This document shows, in pieces, positions 1 through 9,136 of a stretch of DNA of 64,000 nt (its first letter is position 1; the number at the start of each line of letters is the position of its first letter). The translations under genes were made by a program, and so were the position numbers. Below the pieces are notes generated by a model, which was not told where the DNA came from, did not search any database, and saw nothing but the letters and a program-made list of their open reading frames with translations. This DNA is from Rhodobacteraceae bacterium HLUCCO18 (GTDB taxonomy: Bacteria; Pseudomonadota; Alphaproteobacteria; Rhodobacterales; Rhodobacteraceae): the NCBI GenBank assembly GCA_001314805.1, contig LJSY01000002.1:1-64000 (forward strand), given 5' to 3'.

Positions 1-1
1 C

Positions 2-67
2 CTGCCGGAGGTCATCAGCGGGGTTGAGTTCCGCGACGGTGTCCGCCAACTTCAAGCTGCCGCCTGA
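2..67 (+). pseudogene. C-terminal end of an ORF entering from the left, possibly an IS transposase
   Basis: An open frame enters from the left edge and ends in TGA at 65-67; the 21 visible residues begin LPEVISGVEFRDG and end QLQAAA. This resembles my memory of the C-termini of some IS3-type transposases in Rhodobacterales, and the following bases (about 73-110) look like IS-end sequence. Both are impressions, not matches. A transposase next to a type I restriction operon would fit a mobile region. It could equally be the end of an unrelated chromosomal gene, and whether it is intact cannot be judged. Confidence 0.3.
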
Positions 68-347
68 TCATGCGTCACCAACTTCTGCGCATATCTCCCC
101 CCCGGTCAGACATACCTATAAGTCATACATGAGGTATGACGGCAGGTAGACAGGAGGTGGACCTTGGGTCTGACCTCAGGTTCCCCTTCAAGTACCACTG
201 AAACAAGGGATGGATATGAAATATCCCCCTTCCTATGGGTCTTCTGGAGGTCTGACAGAAAGAGTGCTGTCTGATTCCCTCCTGTCGCCCCATGGTCAGA
301 GACACACTGTCGGACTAGAAGGGCCAAGAGGGTCCGGGCAGAGCCGG
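68..347. other. 280-bp gap without a gene, with a short inverted repeat
   Basis: No convincing gene is present between the left-edge ORF and the hsdS stop. The base composition looks less GC-rich than the flanking genes. A perfect 7-bp inverted repeat, GTCATAC-N5-GTATGAC, lies at 122-140, and similar GTCAGAC or GTCTGAC words recur at about 104, 169, 250 and 265. These could be IS-end or regulatory sequence; no function is assigned. Confidence 0.4.
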
Positions 348-1553
348 TCAACCCGTCAGAGCCTCCCGCGCGTCGTGGTCCGTGCCACCGGTTCCAAGCA
401 ACTTGTCGAGGAGCGACTGCGACAAGTGGGAAGCAAGCCTATTTGCGTCGTCAGCTAACTTCATGCGGACCGCAGCTGCTTGAACAAGGCGCGAGTAATC
501 GTCTTGAAGTTCCCTCGGCGGACACATTGCTTCATAGGCAAAGAGCGCTTTCCTGTTGATCTTCGGCATTTGGGCGCGTGTTGAGGAGCCGACCGCATAA
601 TCGCTGAATGACTGGGAAAGAAGCAGGGCGTGAAGATACTCCGGTGTTGCGATTTGCGAGCAGCGTAGCGGATATACGTCCGCGCTGCAGTATCCAGACC
701 GATCAGCCAAGACGCACTTGCGAAGCGCAGGTCTGATCTTCGAGTAAAGAACATCGCCCTTCTCGAACCAGTATTTGCCACTGCGCGGAATAACCTCCGC
801 GACTGTGGTCCTGGCGATCCATACGCCTGTATCTTTAGCGAAGCTGTCAGGGCCAACGCAAAGAGCGTTGCCTTCGCTGGCGACGTCTGGCGTTCTCAAC
901 TCACTGTCTATCCCGCATAGATCGGCCAAGGGACGCACCGGCCAGCCCATCGGGTTCTCGATGGGGTCGCCGAACATCTTGAGGAAGAGGGCGGGAATGA
1001 AGTCGCGGAGGTGGGCGGAGGCGCGGGCCTTCAGCCGCTCGATGCTCGCCGCCCGGTTCAGGATGTCCACGATCCGCCGCTGCTCCTCGATGGGCGGGAG
1101 GGGGATCAGAGCCTCCTCCATGAAGCTCTTCGGCACTCGTTGCTGACCTGCAGTCCCGGTGAAGTTGCGCTTGGCCTGATCGCGGAAACGCTGCTGTCGG
1201 ACGAAGTGAAAGATGTACTCGCCAAGGATACGATCACTGGGCCGCAGAACGTAGAACTCGGTCGAGCCGCGTCCCATACCATTCGTGAGTTCCGTTGCCA
1301 TCGCCACCTTGCCGTTCTCCATGCACGGCGTGATCTTGGCGAACAGTACATCTCCCTCAGCGAAAGACGTGTAGCCGGTCTGGACTTCGGCGAGTGGCCT
1401 TATCTCTCGCTCGACAATCCTGCCCGTCGTTTCGTCCACTGCGCCCATAGGTACGAACGAAACCGGAGTCTCGGGCGCGGGTAGATCCTTTCGCGAAGTT
1501 CGGGGATTGATCGAACAGACCTCCCTCAATGGCACGATTGGGGCATGGGTCAT
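348..1553 (-). CDS. hsdS: Type I restriction-modification specificity subunit HsdS
   Basis: HsdS chooses the bipartite DNA target of a type I system and docks the methylase and motor subunits. The 401-residue product has the expected two-fold layout: a target-recognition domain over about residues 1-150, a helical conserved region (PLPPIEEQRRIVDILNRA, about 150-190), a second recognition domain (about 205-350) and a second helical region at the C-terminus. The ATG at 1553 shares one base with the hsdM stop (TGATG), which supports this start over the TTG one codon upstream. It is the last gene of the hsdR-hsdM-hsdS operon. The target site cannot be deduced, because recognition domains are hypervariable. 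Confidence 0.92.
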   Translation of the reverse strand: MTHAPIVPLREVCSINPRTSRKDLPAPETPVSFVPMGAVDETTGRIVEREIRPLAEVQTGYTSFAEGDVLFAKITPCMENGKVAMATELTNGMGRGSTEFYVLRPSDRILGEYIFHFVRQQRFRDQAKRNFTGTAGQQRVPKSFMEEALIPLPPIEEQRRIVDILNRAASIERLKARASAHLRDFIPALFLKMFGDPIENPMGWPVRPLADLCGIDSELRTPDVASEGNALCVGPDSFAKDTGVWIARTTVAEVIPRSGKYWFEKGDVLYSKIRPALRKCVLADRSGYCSADVYPLRCSQIATPEYLHALLLSQSFSDYAVGSSTRAQMPKINRKALFAYEAMCPPRELQDDYSRLVQAAAVRMKLADDANRLASHLSQSLLDKLLGTGGTDHDAREALTG

Positions 1554-3181
1554 CAATCGGTGACCTCCATGACCGCGCTCCGCAGCTCCTCCAGCTCCTC
1601 CATGATCTCCCGCTCGACGGCCATCAGCTCGTCGAGGATCTCCAGCGGATCACGATGCTCGACCTGGGCGCGGCTCTGCGGACGGTAGCGCCCAGCGCTG
1701 AGGTTGAAATCCGCCGCGCGGATGGTGTCGGTATCCGCGAACCACCACTTGGCGGTCCATTCGGCCCCCGCATCACGGCCCTGCCACTCCCTCAGCCGAT
1801 CCTCCCGATGCCCGAACGCCTCGATCAGGTCGGGCAGGTCGTCGGCCTCGATGGGCGTGTCGTGGTTTGCGTCGAGCTTGAAGCCATCCGCCTCGGCATG
1901 GAGGAACATCACGTTCCCGGTCGCACCACCCTTGCGGAAGATCAGGACCGAGGTCTTGACCCCGGAATAGGGGTTGAAGACGCCACCGGGCAGGGACAGC
2001 ACGGCCTCGACCCGGTTGTTCTCGACCAGTTGCCGCCGCAGCTCCTTGTGCGCGCCGGTCGAGCCGAACAGGACCCCCTCGGGGATGACGACGCCGCAGC
2101 GCCCACCCTCCTTCAGATGGTTCAGCATGTACTTGAGGAACAGGAGTTCAGTCTGCGTCGTGCTGCCGACGCGCACGTCATCGACGATGCGATCCTTGTC
2201 GAGACGACCCGAGAACGGCGGGTTGGCGAGGACGACATCGAAGCCCTCGATCGGGATGCCAAGCTCCTGCTTCTGGGCAGTCTCCAACGTCCGCGTGAGG
2301 GCGTCACGGCGCAGGATGCGGACCTTGTCGAGGCCACGCAGGAAGAGGTTCATGGTGGCGAGACGGACCATCTGAGGGTCCACATCATTCCCGAAGAATG
2401 TGCCCTCCGTCAGTTGGCGCTGGGCCTCGCGGCTGAGCCGGTCGCCAAGGCCGCGCTTGATCTGCTTGCCGTCCACCTCAGCGCTCTCAATGGCTGCGTC
2501 GGTCGAGTTGGCGAGGCGGATGTGTTCGTACGCCGCCACGAGAAACCCGGCGGTGCCAGCGGCCGGGTCGTAGATCGTTTCGCCCAGACGGGGATCGAGC
2601 ATCTCGACGATGGTGCGGATGACATGGCGCGGGGTGCGGAACTGGCCCAGCTCACCGGCTTGCTTGATCTGGCGAAGGACATGCTCGAACAGGTCGCCCT
2701 TCGTGTCGCTGTCCATCCGGTCGAGCTGCAGGTCCTCGATCCGCGTGAGGACCTGGGCGAGGACGGTCGGCTCGTCGATGACTAGGCGCGCGCCATCCAT
2801 GAAGTTGGTCACGCCATCCCGCGCGATGTCGCCGTAGAAGGCGAACACCTCGTCGCGGACCCATGAGACCAGCCGCTCGCCGTTCAACGCCTTGGCCCAG
2901 CTCGACCAGCGGAGACGCTCCTTCGGCACCTCCTCGATGCCGCGCTGGGGCGCGTTCAGCGGGTTGCGGAGCTTCCATGTCCCGTCGAAGGCGCTGGTAT
3001 AGGGATCGGACCCCGGACGTTTCGCGGCGCGGACGCGGGCGGCATCCATCGCCTCGAACATGAAGAAGAACATCAGAAAGCTGAGCTGTTCCGCATTTTG
3101 AGCGGGGTTTGGATACCCGCCGCCGTAGAGGTAATCGCGGATCTGGTCGATGCTGCGCCTGAGGTCGGGCGTGAGGGTCAT
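1553..3181 (-). CDS. hsdM: Type I restriction-modification DNA methyltransferase HsdM
   Basis: This N6-adenine methyltransferase modifies the host copies of the HsdS target and is part of the restriction complex. The 542 residues contain an N-terminal helical HsdM domain (about 5-150), the SAM-binding motif DPAAGTAGFL near residue 206 and the catalytic motif NPPF in VVLANPPFSG near residue 320. The C-terminus is helical and acidic (LDELMAVEREIMEELEEL), as in HsdM proteins that contact HsdS. It lies 18 bp downstream of hsdR and its stop overlaps the hsdS start by one base, so the three genes look like one transcript with coupled translation. Confidence 0.95.
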   Translation of the reverse strand: MTLTPDLRRSIDQIRDYLYGGGYPNPAQNAEQLSFLMFFFMFEAMDAARVRAAKRPGSDPYTSAFDGTWKLRNPLNAPQRGIEEVPKERLRWSSWAKALNGERLVSWVRDEVFAFYGDIARDGVTNFMDGARLVIDEPTVLAQVLTRIEDLQLDRMDSDTKGDLFEHVLRQIKQAGELGQFRTPRHVIRTIVEMLDPRLGETIYDPAAGTAGFLVAAYEHIRLANSTDAAIESAEVDGKQIKRGLGDRLSREAQRQLTEGTFFGNDVDPQMVRLATMNLFLRGLDKVRILRRDALTRTLETAQKQELGIPIEGFDVVLANPPFSGRLDKDRIVDDVRVGSTTQTELLFLKYMLNHLKEGGRCGVVIPEGVLFGSTGAHKELRRQLVENNRVEAVLSLPGGVFNPYSGVKTSVLIFRKGGATGNVMFLHAEADGFKLDANHDTPIEADDLPDLIEAFGHREDRLREWQGRDAGAEWTAKWWFADTDTIRAADFNLSAGRYRPQSRAQVEHRDPLEILDELMAVEREIMEELEELRSAVMEVTD

Positions 3182-3199
3182 GGCTGCTCTTTTCTTCTG

Positions 3200-5341
3200 T
3201 CAGGCCGTTGGCCGCACGGAGTCGTCATCGCTGGTACCTGCGCGGGGCGGCACGGGGAAGACATCGACGTTGAGAGAGGCCAGCATCTCCTCCAGCGCGG
3301 CCTCGCCCCCGAAGACTCGCACGGCTTCGTTGTAGCCGCCCCACTTGTCGAAGGGATGCTCGTCGAGGTCGTATTCCCAGAAGCCTTCGGCATTCATCGC
3401 CTCGGTCTTCAAGGAGCTTTCGATCAGCCCCAGCCAACGCTCTTGCCGGACATCCCAAGCCCGTTTGGACATCCACGCCTGAAACCGCATCCCGAGGGCG
3501 TTGGCGGCGGCGACATGTTCGTCCGTCCTGACGATGCGCCCGTTCTCGTCGAGCGTGACCCAATCGCGAGACGCAGGGTCGATGTGGTCGTGAACGTCCA
3601 GTTCCAGCAAGCGGCGCGGTTGGCTTGGTCCTGTGGTTGGCTTGCCTTGGATCACGATCCCGCCGGGGATGTTCTCCTCATCGTCCCCGTGGAAGTCAGT
3701 CACGCCCACGAAGTCGAACATGGTGAAGGCAGATTTGTGGATGTGCGGCGCTTGGCGCGTCCCGCGTCCGCGCATCTGCTGGTAGAGGATCGCACTCTGC
3801 GTGAAGCGGGCCATCACTAGGTTGACCACCTCGGGGCAGTCGAACCCCGTGTCGAGCATGTTCACGCTGACGAGGATCTTGGGGAACTCCTCTTTCTTGA
3901 ACCGCTTGATCTTGTCGCTTGCCCCCTCGGTCGGCCCGGACCCAACATCACTGACCACGAAGTCGGCATAACGCGTCGTAGAGTGCGGCTTGAGGTCGGC
4001 GAAATGAGTGTCGAACATCGTCGCCAGCGTCTCGGCATGTTTCTTGGTGACCGCGAAAACGATGGTCTTGCCGTGGCGAGGCGTTCGCTTGATGCCGTCC
4101 GTCCCCTTGAAGCCGTTCTCCAGGACCTCGCGGAACTCCCGCACGATGGCCCTGTTGCGCTCGGGGATCGTGAACTTGCGTTCGAGCGCGCGGGGATCGA
4201 CCTTGATCGTCTCGGACCCGTCGAAGAGTTCCTCAAACTCGGCCTTGGTCTCCTCGTCCATGGCCGTCCAGTCCAGCTCGTCCCGCTTCACCGGGAACCC
4301 ACCGTCGGCTGCCGTCTTCACGGTCATGGCCTTGTAGATCCGGTAAGGGACGAGGTGGCCGTCCTCGATGGCCTCAGGCAGGGTGTAGCGGAAGGTCGGC
4401 TCGGTTACCTCGAAGAATCGCAGCGTGTCGCGGACGAACTGTGCGTCTTCCTCGTCCGAAATGTCGTCGGGGTTCACGGTGCAGGGCGTGGCCGTCAGGC
4501 CCACCTTGATCCCGTCGAAGTGGCGCAGGACGCCGCTGAATTTGCCGTAGATGGACCGGTGGCACTCATCGACGATGATCAGGTCGAAGTATCCCGAGGA
4601 CAGCTGATCGTATTCGTTGACCATTGTCTGCAGGGTTGCGACCGTGATCCGCTTCGCATGATCGATCCCCCGCGCCCCCTTGAGGATGTAGGAGGGGTAG
4701 GAGGAAAGGTGATCGACCAGAGCCTCCTCGGCCTGTCGCGCAAGCTCGATCCGATCCACGAGGAAGAGAACGCGGGTGATCTGGCTCGCCTCGAAGAGCC
4801 GCTTGATGAATGCGGCAGCGGTGCGCGTCTTGCCGGTCCCGGTTGCCATCTCGACGAGGAGCTTTCGGCGTCCACGCTCTATCTCGGTGCAGAGGGTTTC
4901 AATGCACTCGAGTTGATATGGACGTCCTGCGATGGCCTTGTCCGTATCCACGTCACTGAGCTTGCGCCGGACGGATCGGACAGCGATACGGCGTTCGAGG
5001 TCGCTCTGAGAGAACACCGTCGCCACCTTGCGGGCATGGGCATCGACATGGCGGTCAAGGTGCCAGACCTCCTCACCATTGGCGAGGAAGACGAACGGCA
5101 CGTCCAGCAGGTCGGCGTAATATCTGCCTTGGTCTTGCGCAGCGATAGGATCGACCGAGGTACGCTTGGCCTCCAGCACCGCCATCGGACGCCCAGCGCG
5201 ATCACAGAGGACGTAATCAGCGCGAGTACCGTCCGCAAGCGTGTACTCGTAGAGAACGCTTGTCCCGTCATCGAGCGTCCATCCGGCATCGCGGAGAAGG
5301 GCATCGATCTTGACGCGGGAGAATGCTTCGCTCTTCGACAC
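3200..5341 (-). CDS. hsdR: Type I restriction endonuclease motor subunit HsdR
   Basis: HsdR cuts unmodified DNA after ATP-driven translocation. The 713 residues show a PD-(D/E)xK nuclease region (ADYVLCD followed by VLEAKR, residues about 38-60), Walker A EMATGTGKTRTA (about 165), the DEAD-type box VDECHRS (about 256) and the late helicase motif QMRGRGTRQ (about 545). It has a short EcoEI-like C-terminal domain. It is clearly shorter than EcoKI-type R subunits (over 1,000 residues), but all catalytic motifs are present, so it reads as a compact subtype and not a truncation. It is the first gene of the operon. Confidence 0.95.
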   Translation of the reverse strand: MSKSEAFSRVKIDALLRDAGWTLDDGTSVLYEYTLADGTRADYVLCDRAGRPMAVLEAKRTSVDPIAAQDQGRYYADLLDVPFVFLANGEEVWHLDRHVDAHARKVATVFSQSDLERRIAVRSVRRKLSDVDTDKAIAGRPYQLECIETLCTEIERGRRKLLVEMATGTGKTRTAAAFIKRLFEASQITRVLFLVDRIELARQAEEALVDHLSSYPSYILKGARGIDHAKRITVATLQTMVNEYDQLSSGYFDLIIVDECHRSIYGKFSGVLRHFDGIKVGLTATPCTVNPDDISDEEDAQFVRDTLRFFEVTEPTFRYTLPEAIEDGHLVPYRIYKAMTVKTAADGGFPVKRDELDWTAMDEETKAEFEELFDGSETIKVDPRALERKFTIPERNRAIVREFREVLENGFKGTDGIKRTPRHGKTIVFAVTKKHAETLATMFDTHFADLKPHSTTRYADFVVSDVGSGPTEGASDKIKRFKKEEFPKILVSVNMLDTGFDCPEVVNLVMARFTQSAILYQQMRGRGTRQAPHIHKSAFTMFDFVGVTDFHGDDEENIPGGIVIQGKPTTGPSQPRRLLELDVHDHIDPASRDWVTLDENGRIVRTDEHVAAANALGMRFQAWMSKRAWDVRQERWLGLIESSLKTEAMNAEGFWEYDLDEHPFDKWGGYNEAVRVFGGEAALEEMLASLNVDVFPVPPRAGTSDDDSVRPTA

Positions 5342-5735
5342 AGTGAAAAGGCTACCTACTCAAATCCCTTGGGTTTCAGGCATCTGACTATATTGCCCTG
5401 CGTTCATCAATGTGCGATCTGGAATGGTCGTTGGGGAATCACTACACCACCACTACACGCGACAGCAGTTGACCGCTTCGCAAGCCATTGATAATTAAGG
5501 GGCTGTGTGGTGCGGACGTGCCTCTCCTGGGCACCATTCTTCTCTGGCCTACCGCCCTTCGGGCTACTTGAGGCTGGGCTACTTCTACGGCCTACCGCCC
5601 TGCGGGCTACTTGAGGCCGGGCTTCTTCTCTGGCCTACCGCCCTGCGGGCTACTTGAGGCCGGGCTGCAGGTGCCAGGGTGATCCTCTGGCGGGCGCCAT
5701 CCCTCGCGTCGACGGGTCGGGAAAAGGGACGCATA
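5342..5735. other. 394-bp gap between hsdR and rnd, boundary of the restriction island
   Basis: No gene was found. The left part (5342-5500) is noticeably AT-richer than its surroundings and includes the near-palindrome AAATCCCTTGGGTTT at 5362-5376. It probably holds the hsdR promoter. The right part is filled by the 43-bp tandem repeats described separately. The gap separates the accessory restriction operon from the conserved rnd-lpt block. No integrase or tRNA attachment site is visible. Confidence 0.5.
5546..5666. repeat. Three tandem 43-bp palindromic repeats
   Basis: Units start at 5546, 5589 and 5632, exactly 43 bp apart; the third is cut after about 35 bp. Each unit carries a nested palindrome: GGCCT at its left pairs with AGGCC at its right (the first unit has AGGCT), and GCCC-TGC-GGGC sits inside (TTC loop in the first unit). 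Units two and three are almost identical over the shared part. The array ends about 70 bp before the rnd start and could form RNA or DNA hairpins like a REP element. Confidence 0.85.
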
Positions 5736-6347
5736 TTGGCCAATCATCTCCACCACCGTGATCTGCCCGACGACCTGGATCTTGGCGACGTCGTCGCCAT
5801 CGACTGCGAGACCATGGGGCTGAACCCGCATCGCGACCGGCTCTGCGTGGTGCAGCTGTCGGCGGGAGACGGCAACGCGCATCTGGTCAAGATCGAACGC
5901 GGCCAGCAGGAGGCGCCGAATCTCTCCCGCCTGCTGACCGACCCGAACGTCCTGAAACTTTTCCATTTCGGCCGTTTCGACATCGCGGTGCTGGATCACA
6001 CCTTCGGCGCGCTGGCAGCACCTGTCTATTGCACCAAGATCGCCTCGAAGCTCATCCGCACCTACACGGATCGCCACGGGCTGAAATACCTGCTGCAGGA
6101 GCTTCTGGAGGTCGACATCTCCAAGCAGCAGCAGAGCTCGGACTGGGGCGCGCCCAGCCTGAGCGAGGCGCAGCTGGCCTATGCCGCCTCCGACGTGCTT
6201 TACCTGCACCGACTGCGCGATGCACTGAACACGCGGCTGGAGCGTGAGGGACGCATGGATCTCGCGCAGGCCTGTTTCGACTTCCTGCCGACGCGGGCGA
6301 GGCTCGATATCGCGGGCTGGCCCGAGACCGACATCTTCGCGCACTGA
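5736..6347 (+). CDS. rnd: Short-form ribonuclease D (3'-5' exoribonuclease)
   Basis: A DEDD-family 3'-5' exoribonuclease of the short (about 200-residue) form common in Alphaproteobacteria, which lacks the C-terminal HRDC domain of E. coli RNase D. The catalytic residues are visible: DCETMGLNP (motif I, about residue 22), FHFGRFDIAVL (motif II, about 78) and the terminal SDVLYLHRL (motif III, DEDDy type). I chose TTG at 5736, preceded by a GAAAAGGGA ribosome site, giving 203 residues. An ATG at 5679 would add 19 residues running back toward the repeats. It precedes lptC by 12 bp. Confidence 0.88.
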   Translation: MANHLHHRDLPDDLDLGDVVAIDCETMGLNPHRDRLCVVQLSAGDGNAHLVKIERGQQEAPNLSRLLTDPNVLKLFHFGRFDIAVLDHTFGALAAPVYCTKIASKLIRTYTDRHGLKYLLQELLEVDISKQQQSSDWGAPSLSEAQLAYAASDVLYLHRLRDALNTRLEREGRMDLAQACFDFLPTRARLDIAGWPETDIFAH

Positions 6348-6359
6348 CCGGTCAGGGCA

Positions 6360-6956
6360 ATGGCGCGGCACAATCGTTATTCCAGATTTGTCAGCGGGTT
6401 GAAGGTGGTGCTGCCCCTCGCGGCGCTCGGGATTCTGTCCACGTTGTTCCTTTTCTCGGACCCGCCGGACCCCGACCGCGCGCTGCCCTATGCCGAGGTC
6501 GACGTCGCGCAGTTGGCGCGGGAATTGCGCCTGACCGAGCCGCGCCTGGCCGGCGTTCTGCCCGACGGGCGCGAGGTCACGCTGGTCGCCCGGGCCGCCG
6601 CGCCCGATTTCGAGGAAACCAACGTCATCGTCACGGACCGGATCGAGGGACGCATCGCCCTGTCGGAGGACGGCTTCGTCTTGCTCGACGCCGGCGAGGG
6701 GCGGATCGACGTCGCGGGACGGATCGCCAGCCTGTCGGGCGGCGTTGAGGCGGAAACCACCCAAGGCTACCGCGTCGTCTCCGACACGATGCGGTTGTCG
6801 CTGGCCGATCTCGGGATGACCACGCCCGAGGCGGTCCGCATCGACGGACCGGGCCTTCGGCTGGAAGCGGGCGCCATGGTTCTGGACGGTCCCGGCGGGG
6901 CGGCGGTTCTGAGTTTCACCGGTGGCGTCAGGGTGTTATACGAGCCTGTAGAGTAG
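6360..6956 (+). CDS. lptC: LPS export periplasmic anchor protein LptC
   Basis: LptC is the bitopic inner-membrane protein that passes lipopolysaccharide from the LptB2FG extractor to LptA. The 198 residues have a single N-terminal membrane segment (VVLPLAALGILSTLFLF, about 17-34) and a periplasmic beta-rich domain of the LptC/OstA type. The sequence itself is weakly conserved, so the call rests on topology, length and position directly upstream of lptA and lptB. An 8-bp gap leads to the lptA start. Confidence 0.85.
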   Translation: MARHNRYSRFVSGLKVVLPLAALGILSTLFLFSDPPDPDRALPYAEVDVAQLARELRLTEPRLAGVLPDGREVTLVARAAAPDFEETNVIVTDRIEGRIALSEDGFVLLDAGEGRIDVAGRIASLSGGVEAETTQGYRVVSDTMRLSLADLGMTTPEAVRIDGPGLRLEAGAMVLDGPGGAAVLSFTGGVRVLYEPVE

Positions 6957-6964
6957 GACTCTTG

Positions 6965-7468
6965 ATGCTTCGATATCTCCTGACCGGTCTTGCGGGGGCG
7001 ACCCTCGCGCTCGGCCTCGCCGTTTCCGCGGCGGCGCAGGTCGCGATCGGGTTTGGCGGCGTGGCCTATGACGCGCGCCAGCCGGTCGAAGTCACGGCGG
7101 ACAGCCTGACCATCGACCAGAGCACGGGCGAAGCGGTGTTTTCCGGCAACGTCATCGTGCATCAGGGCGACCTGCGGATGGCGGCGGGACAGGTCCGGGT
7201 GCTCTACAGCGAAACCGACGGGCGGCGGGCGGTCGACGAGGTCGTGGCCTCGGGCGGCGTGCTGGTGACACGCGGTGCCGATGCGGCGGAGGGGCGCGAT
7301 GCGCGCTTCGACGTGGCGAGCGCGCTTCTGACGATGGCGGGCGGTGTGCTGGTCACGCAGGGGCCGACGGCGGTCGCGGGCGACCGGATGGTCGTCAACA
7401 TGAGAACCGGAAGCGGGTCGGTCGAAGGGCGCGTGCGCACCGTCCTCGATACCGGCGACAACGAATGA
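6965..7468 (+). CDS. lptA: LPS transport periplasmic bridge protein LptA
   Basis: LptA oligomers form the periplasmic bridge that carries lipopolysaccharide to LptD in the outer membrane. The product starts with a Sec signal peptide ending about AVSAAAQ. It continues with an OstA-type beta-jellyroll domain recognisable from [24 protein letters not shown] and the second repeat around [15 protein letters not shown]. The ATG at 6965 is preferred to the TTG three bases earlier. The stop overlaps the lptB start by four bases (ATGA), implying coupled translation. Confidence 0.92.
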   Translation: MLRYLLTGLAGATLALGLAVSAAAQVAIGFGGVAYDARQPVEVTADSLTIDQSTGEAVFSGNVIVHQGDLRMAAGQVRVLYSETDGRRAVDEVVASGGVLVTRGADAAEGRDARFDVASALLTMAGGVLVTQGPTAVAGDRMVVNMRTGSGSVEGRVRTVLDTGDNE

Positions 7469-8226
7469 ACGCGGGCACAGCTTTCACCGTCACCGAGGGC
7501 AGCAGCGGTCTGCGCGTCGACAAACTCAGGAAAAGCTACAAGCGCCGTCCTGTCATCCGCGACGTGTCGATGAATCTCGACCGTGGGGAGGTCGTGGCGC
7601 TTCTGGGGCCGAACGGCTCGGGCAAGACGACGTCTTTCTACTGCATCGCCGGTCTGATCACCCCCGATGGGGGTACCGTCACCATCGATGGGACCGACGT
7701 CACGGTCTACCCGATGTACCGCCGGGCGCGTGCCGGGATCGGCTACCTTCCGCAGGAAATGTCGATCTTTCGCGGCCTGTCGGTCGAGGACAACATCATG
7801 GCGATTCTCGAGATCGCCGAGCCCAAGCGCGGGCGCCGCAAGGAACGGCTGGAGGAACTTCTGGCGGAGTTCTCGATCGAGCATCTGCGCCGGGCGCCCG
7901 CCCTGTCCCTGTCGGGCGGCGAACGGCGCCGCGCCGAAATCGCGCGCTGCCTTGCGTCCAACCCGCGTTACGTGCTGCTCGACGAGCCTTTCGCGGGTGT
8001 CGACCCGATCGCGGTGGGCGATATCCGGCATCTCGTGTCCGACCTCAAGACGCGGGGGATCGGCGTTCTGATCACCGATCACAATGTTCGCGAAACCCTC
8101 GAGATCGTCGACCGCGCCTATATCCTGCATGACGGAACGATCATCATGTCGGGAACGGCGGACGAGGTCGTTCGGGACGAAACGGTGCGGCGCGTCTATC
8201 TCGGCCAGGGTTTCCGCATCTCCTGA
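7465..8226 (+). CDS. lptB: LPS export ABC transporter ATPase LptB
   Basis: LptB hydrolyses ATP to drive extraction of lipopolysaccharide from the inner membrane with LptF and LptG, which are not in this window. All ABC motifs are present in the 253 residues: Walker [10 protein letters not shown] (about 51-59), Q-loop LPQEMSIFR, signature LSGGERRR (about 149), Walker [13 protein letters not shown] (about 170) and switch ITDHNVRE. The ATG at 7465 overlaps the lptA stop. It carries a short N-terminal extension before RVDKLRKSY, normal for the alphaproteobacterial form. Confidence 0.97.
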   Translation: MNAGTAFTVTEGSSGLRVDKLRKSYKRRPVIRDVSMNLDRGEVVALLGPNGSGKTTSFYCIAGLITPDGGTVTIDGTDVTVYPMYRRARAGIGYLPQEMSIFRGLSVEDNIMAILEIAEPKRGRRKERLEELLAEFSIEHLRRAPALSLSGGERRRAEIARCLASNPRYVLLDEPFAGVDPIAVGDIRHLVSDLKTRGIGVLITDHNVRETLEIVDRAYILHDGTIIMSGTADEVVRDETVRRVYLGQGFRIS

Positions 8227-8492
8227 GACGCCATGTCCCTTGATGGTCCGCCCGGCATCGGGCGATAGAATGTCCGCAGACTTGGCTGTTGGCGTTGACA
8301 TCCCCCGCAAAAGCGTCGCCAAATAATTGTGATGTTCGCATTCGCCACATCATCGACCCGACCCTCAGGGCCCAGCGACCGGACAGGATTGCGGCGCTGG
8401 AGCCGGGGTTTTCAAGACACCATGGACCGGACCGAAGGCGTATTCGCGCCCTGACTGCACGTGCCCATGGCGCCATTCTTGTCGGAGGACAC

Positions 8493-9068
8493 ATGCGCTA
8501 TCAGATCAGCGGAAAACAAATCAACATCGGCGAGGCGCTGCAGACCCATGTGAAGGACAGCCTCGGCGCCGTCATGGAAAAATACGCCCAGCGCCCGACC
8601 GACGCGACGGTGATCTTTTCCCGCTCGGGCGCCGAGTACAATTGCGAGGCGACCGTGCACCTGTCCACCGGCCTCACCGCATCCGCGAAGGCCGGCGCCC
8701 ATGAGATCTACGCCGCGTTCGAGAAAACCGCCGACAAGATGGAAAAGCAGCTTCGCCGCTACAAGAGACGCCTGAAGGACCATCACCGAGACAGGACGCA
8801 GCCGGTTGATGTTTTTGGCGCGGCCACGTATATCCTCGCCTCGTCCGACGCGGAAAACGAAGACGCAGAGCCGGAAACCCTTCAACCAATCATCGTGGCC
8901 GAAATGGAGACGAAGGTCCCTTCGCTCTCGGTTGGTGAAGCCGTGATGCAGATGGAGCTTGCCGGTGCGCCGCTTCTGGTTTTCCGCAACGAGGGACATG
9001 ACGGGGTGAATGTTGTGTATCGGCGCGATGACGGCAATATCGGCTGGATCGACCCGCGTCGCAGCTAG
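8493..9068 (+). CDS. hpf: Long-form ribosome hibernation promoting factor
   Basis: Hpf binds the 30S decoding region in stationary phase; the long form also dimerises ribosomes into 100S particles. The 191 residues show the N-terminal S30AE fold (MRYQISGKQINIGEALQTHV to about residue 105) and the C-terminal dimerisation domain (PIIVAEMETKVPSLSVGEAV, then VVYRRDDGNIGWIDPR). The ATG at 8493 follows a strong GGAGGA site, so the longer upstream frame is rejected. The adjacent ptsN gene is a conserved partner. The 266-bp leader between lptB and hpf includes TTGACA at 8295-8300, but with no well-spaced -10 element. Confidence 0.94.
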   Translation: MRYQISGKQINIGEALQTHVKDSLGAVMEKYAQRPTDATVIFSRSGAEYNCEATVHLSTGLTASAKAGAHEIYAAFEKTADKMEKQLRRYKRRLKDHHRDRTQPVDVFGAATYILASSDAENEDAEPETLQPIIVAEMETKVPSLSVGEAVMQMELAGAPLLVFRNEGHDGVNVVYRRDDGNIGWIDPRRS

Positions 9069-9136
9069 GTGACTTCCGCAGAGGCGGGCCGGTTGGGGCG
9101 GCCCGTCTCCTGCGCGACCGAAACAGGGGAAGCGGC

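Noticed and set aside
1529-2785. Long plus-strand frame of 418 codons opposite hsdM
   Set aside because: It lies entirely antisense to hsdM, which has clear catalytic motifs, and its translation is low-complexity with no family features; it is a GC-bias shadow.
8295-8327. TTGACA followed by AATAAT upstream of hpf
   Set aside because: The spacer is 21 bases, too long for a standard promoter, and no sigma-54 pattern with correct GG-N10-GC spacing fits.
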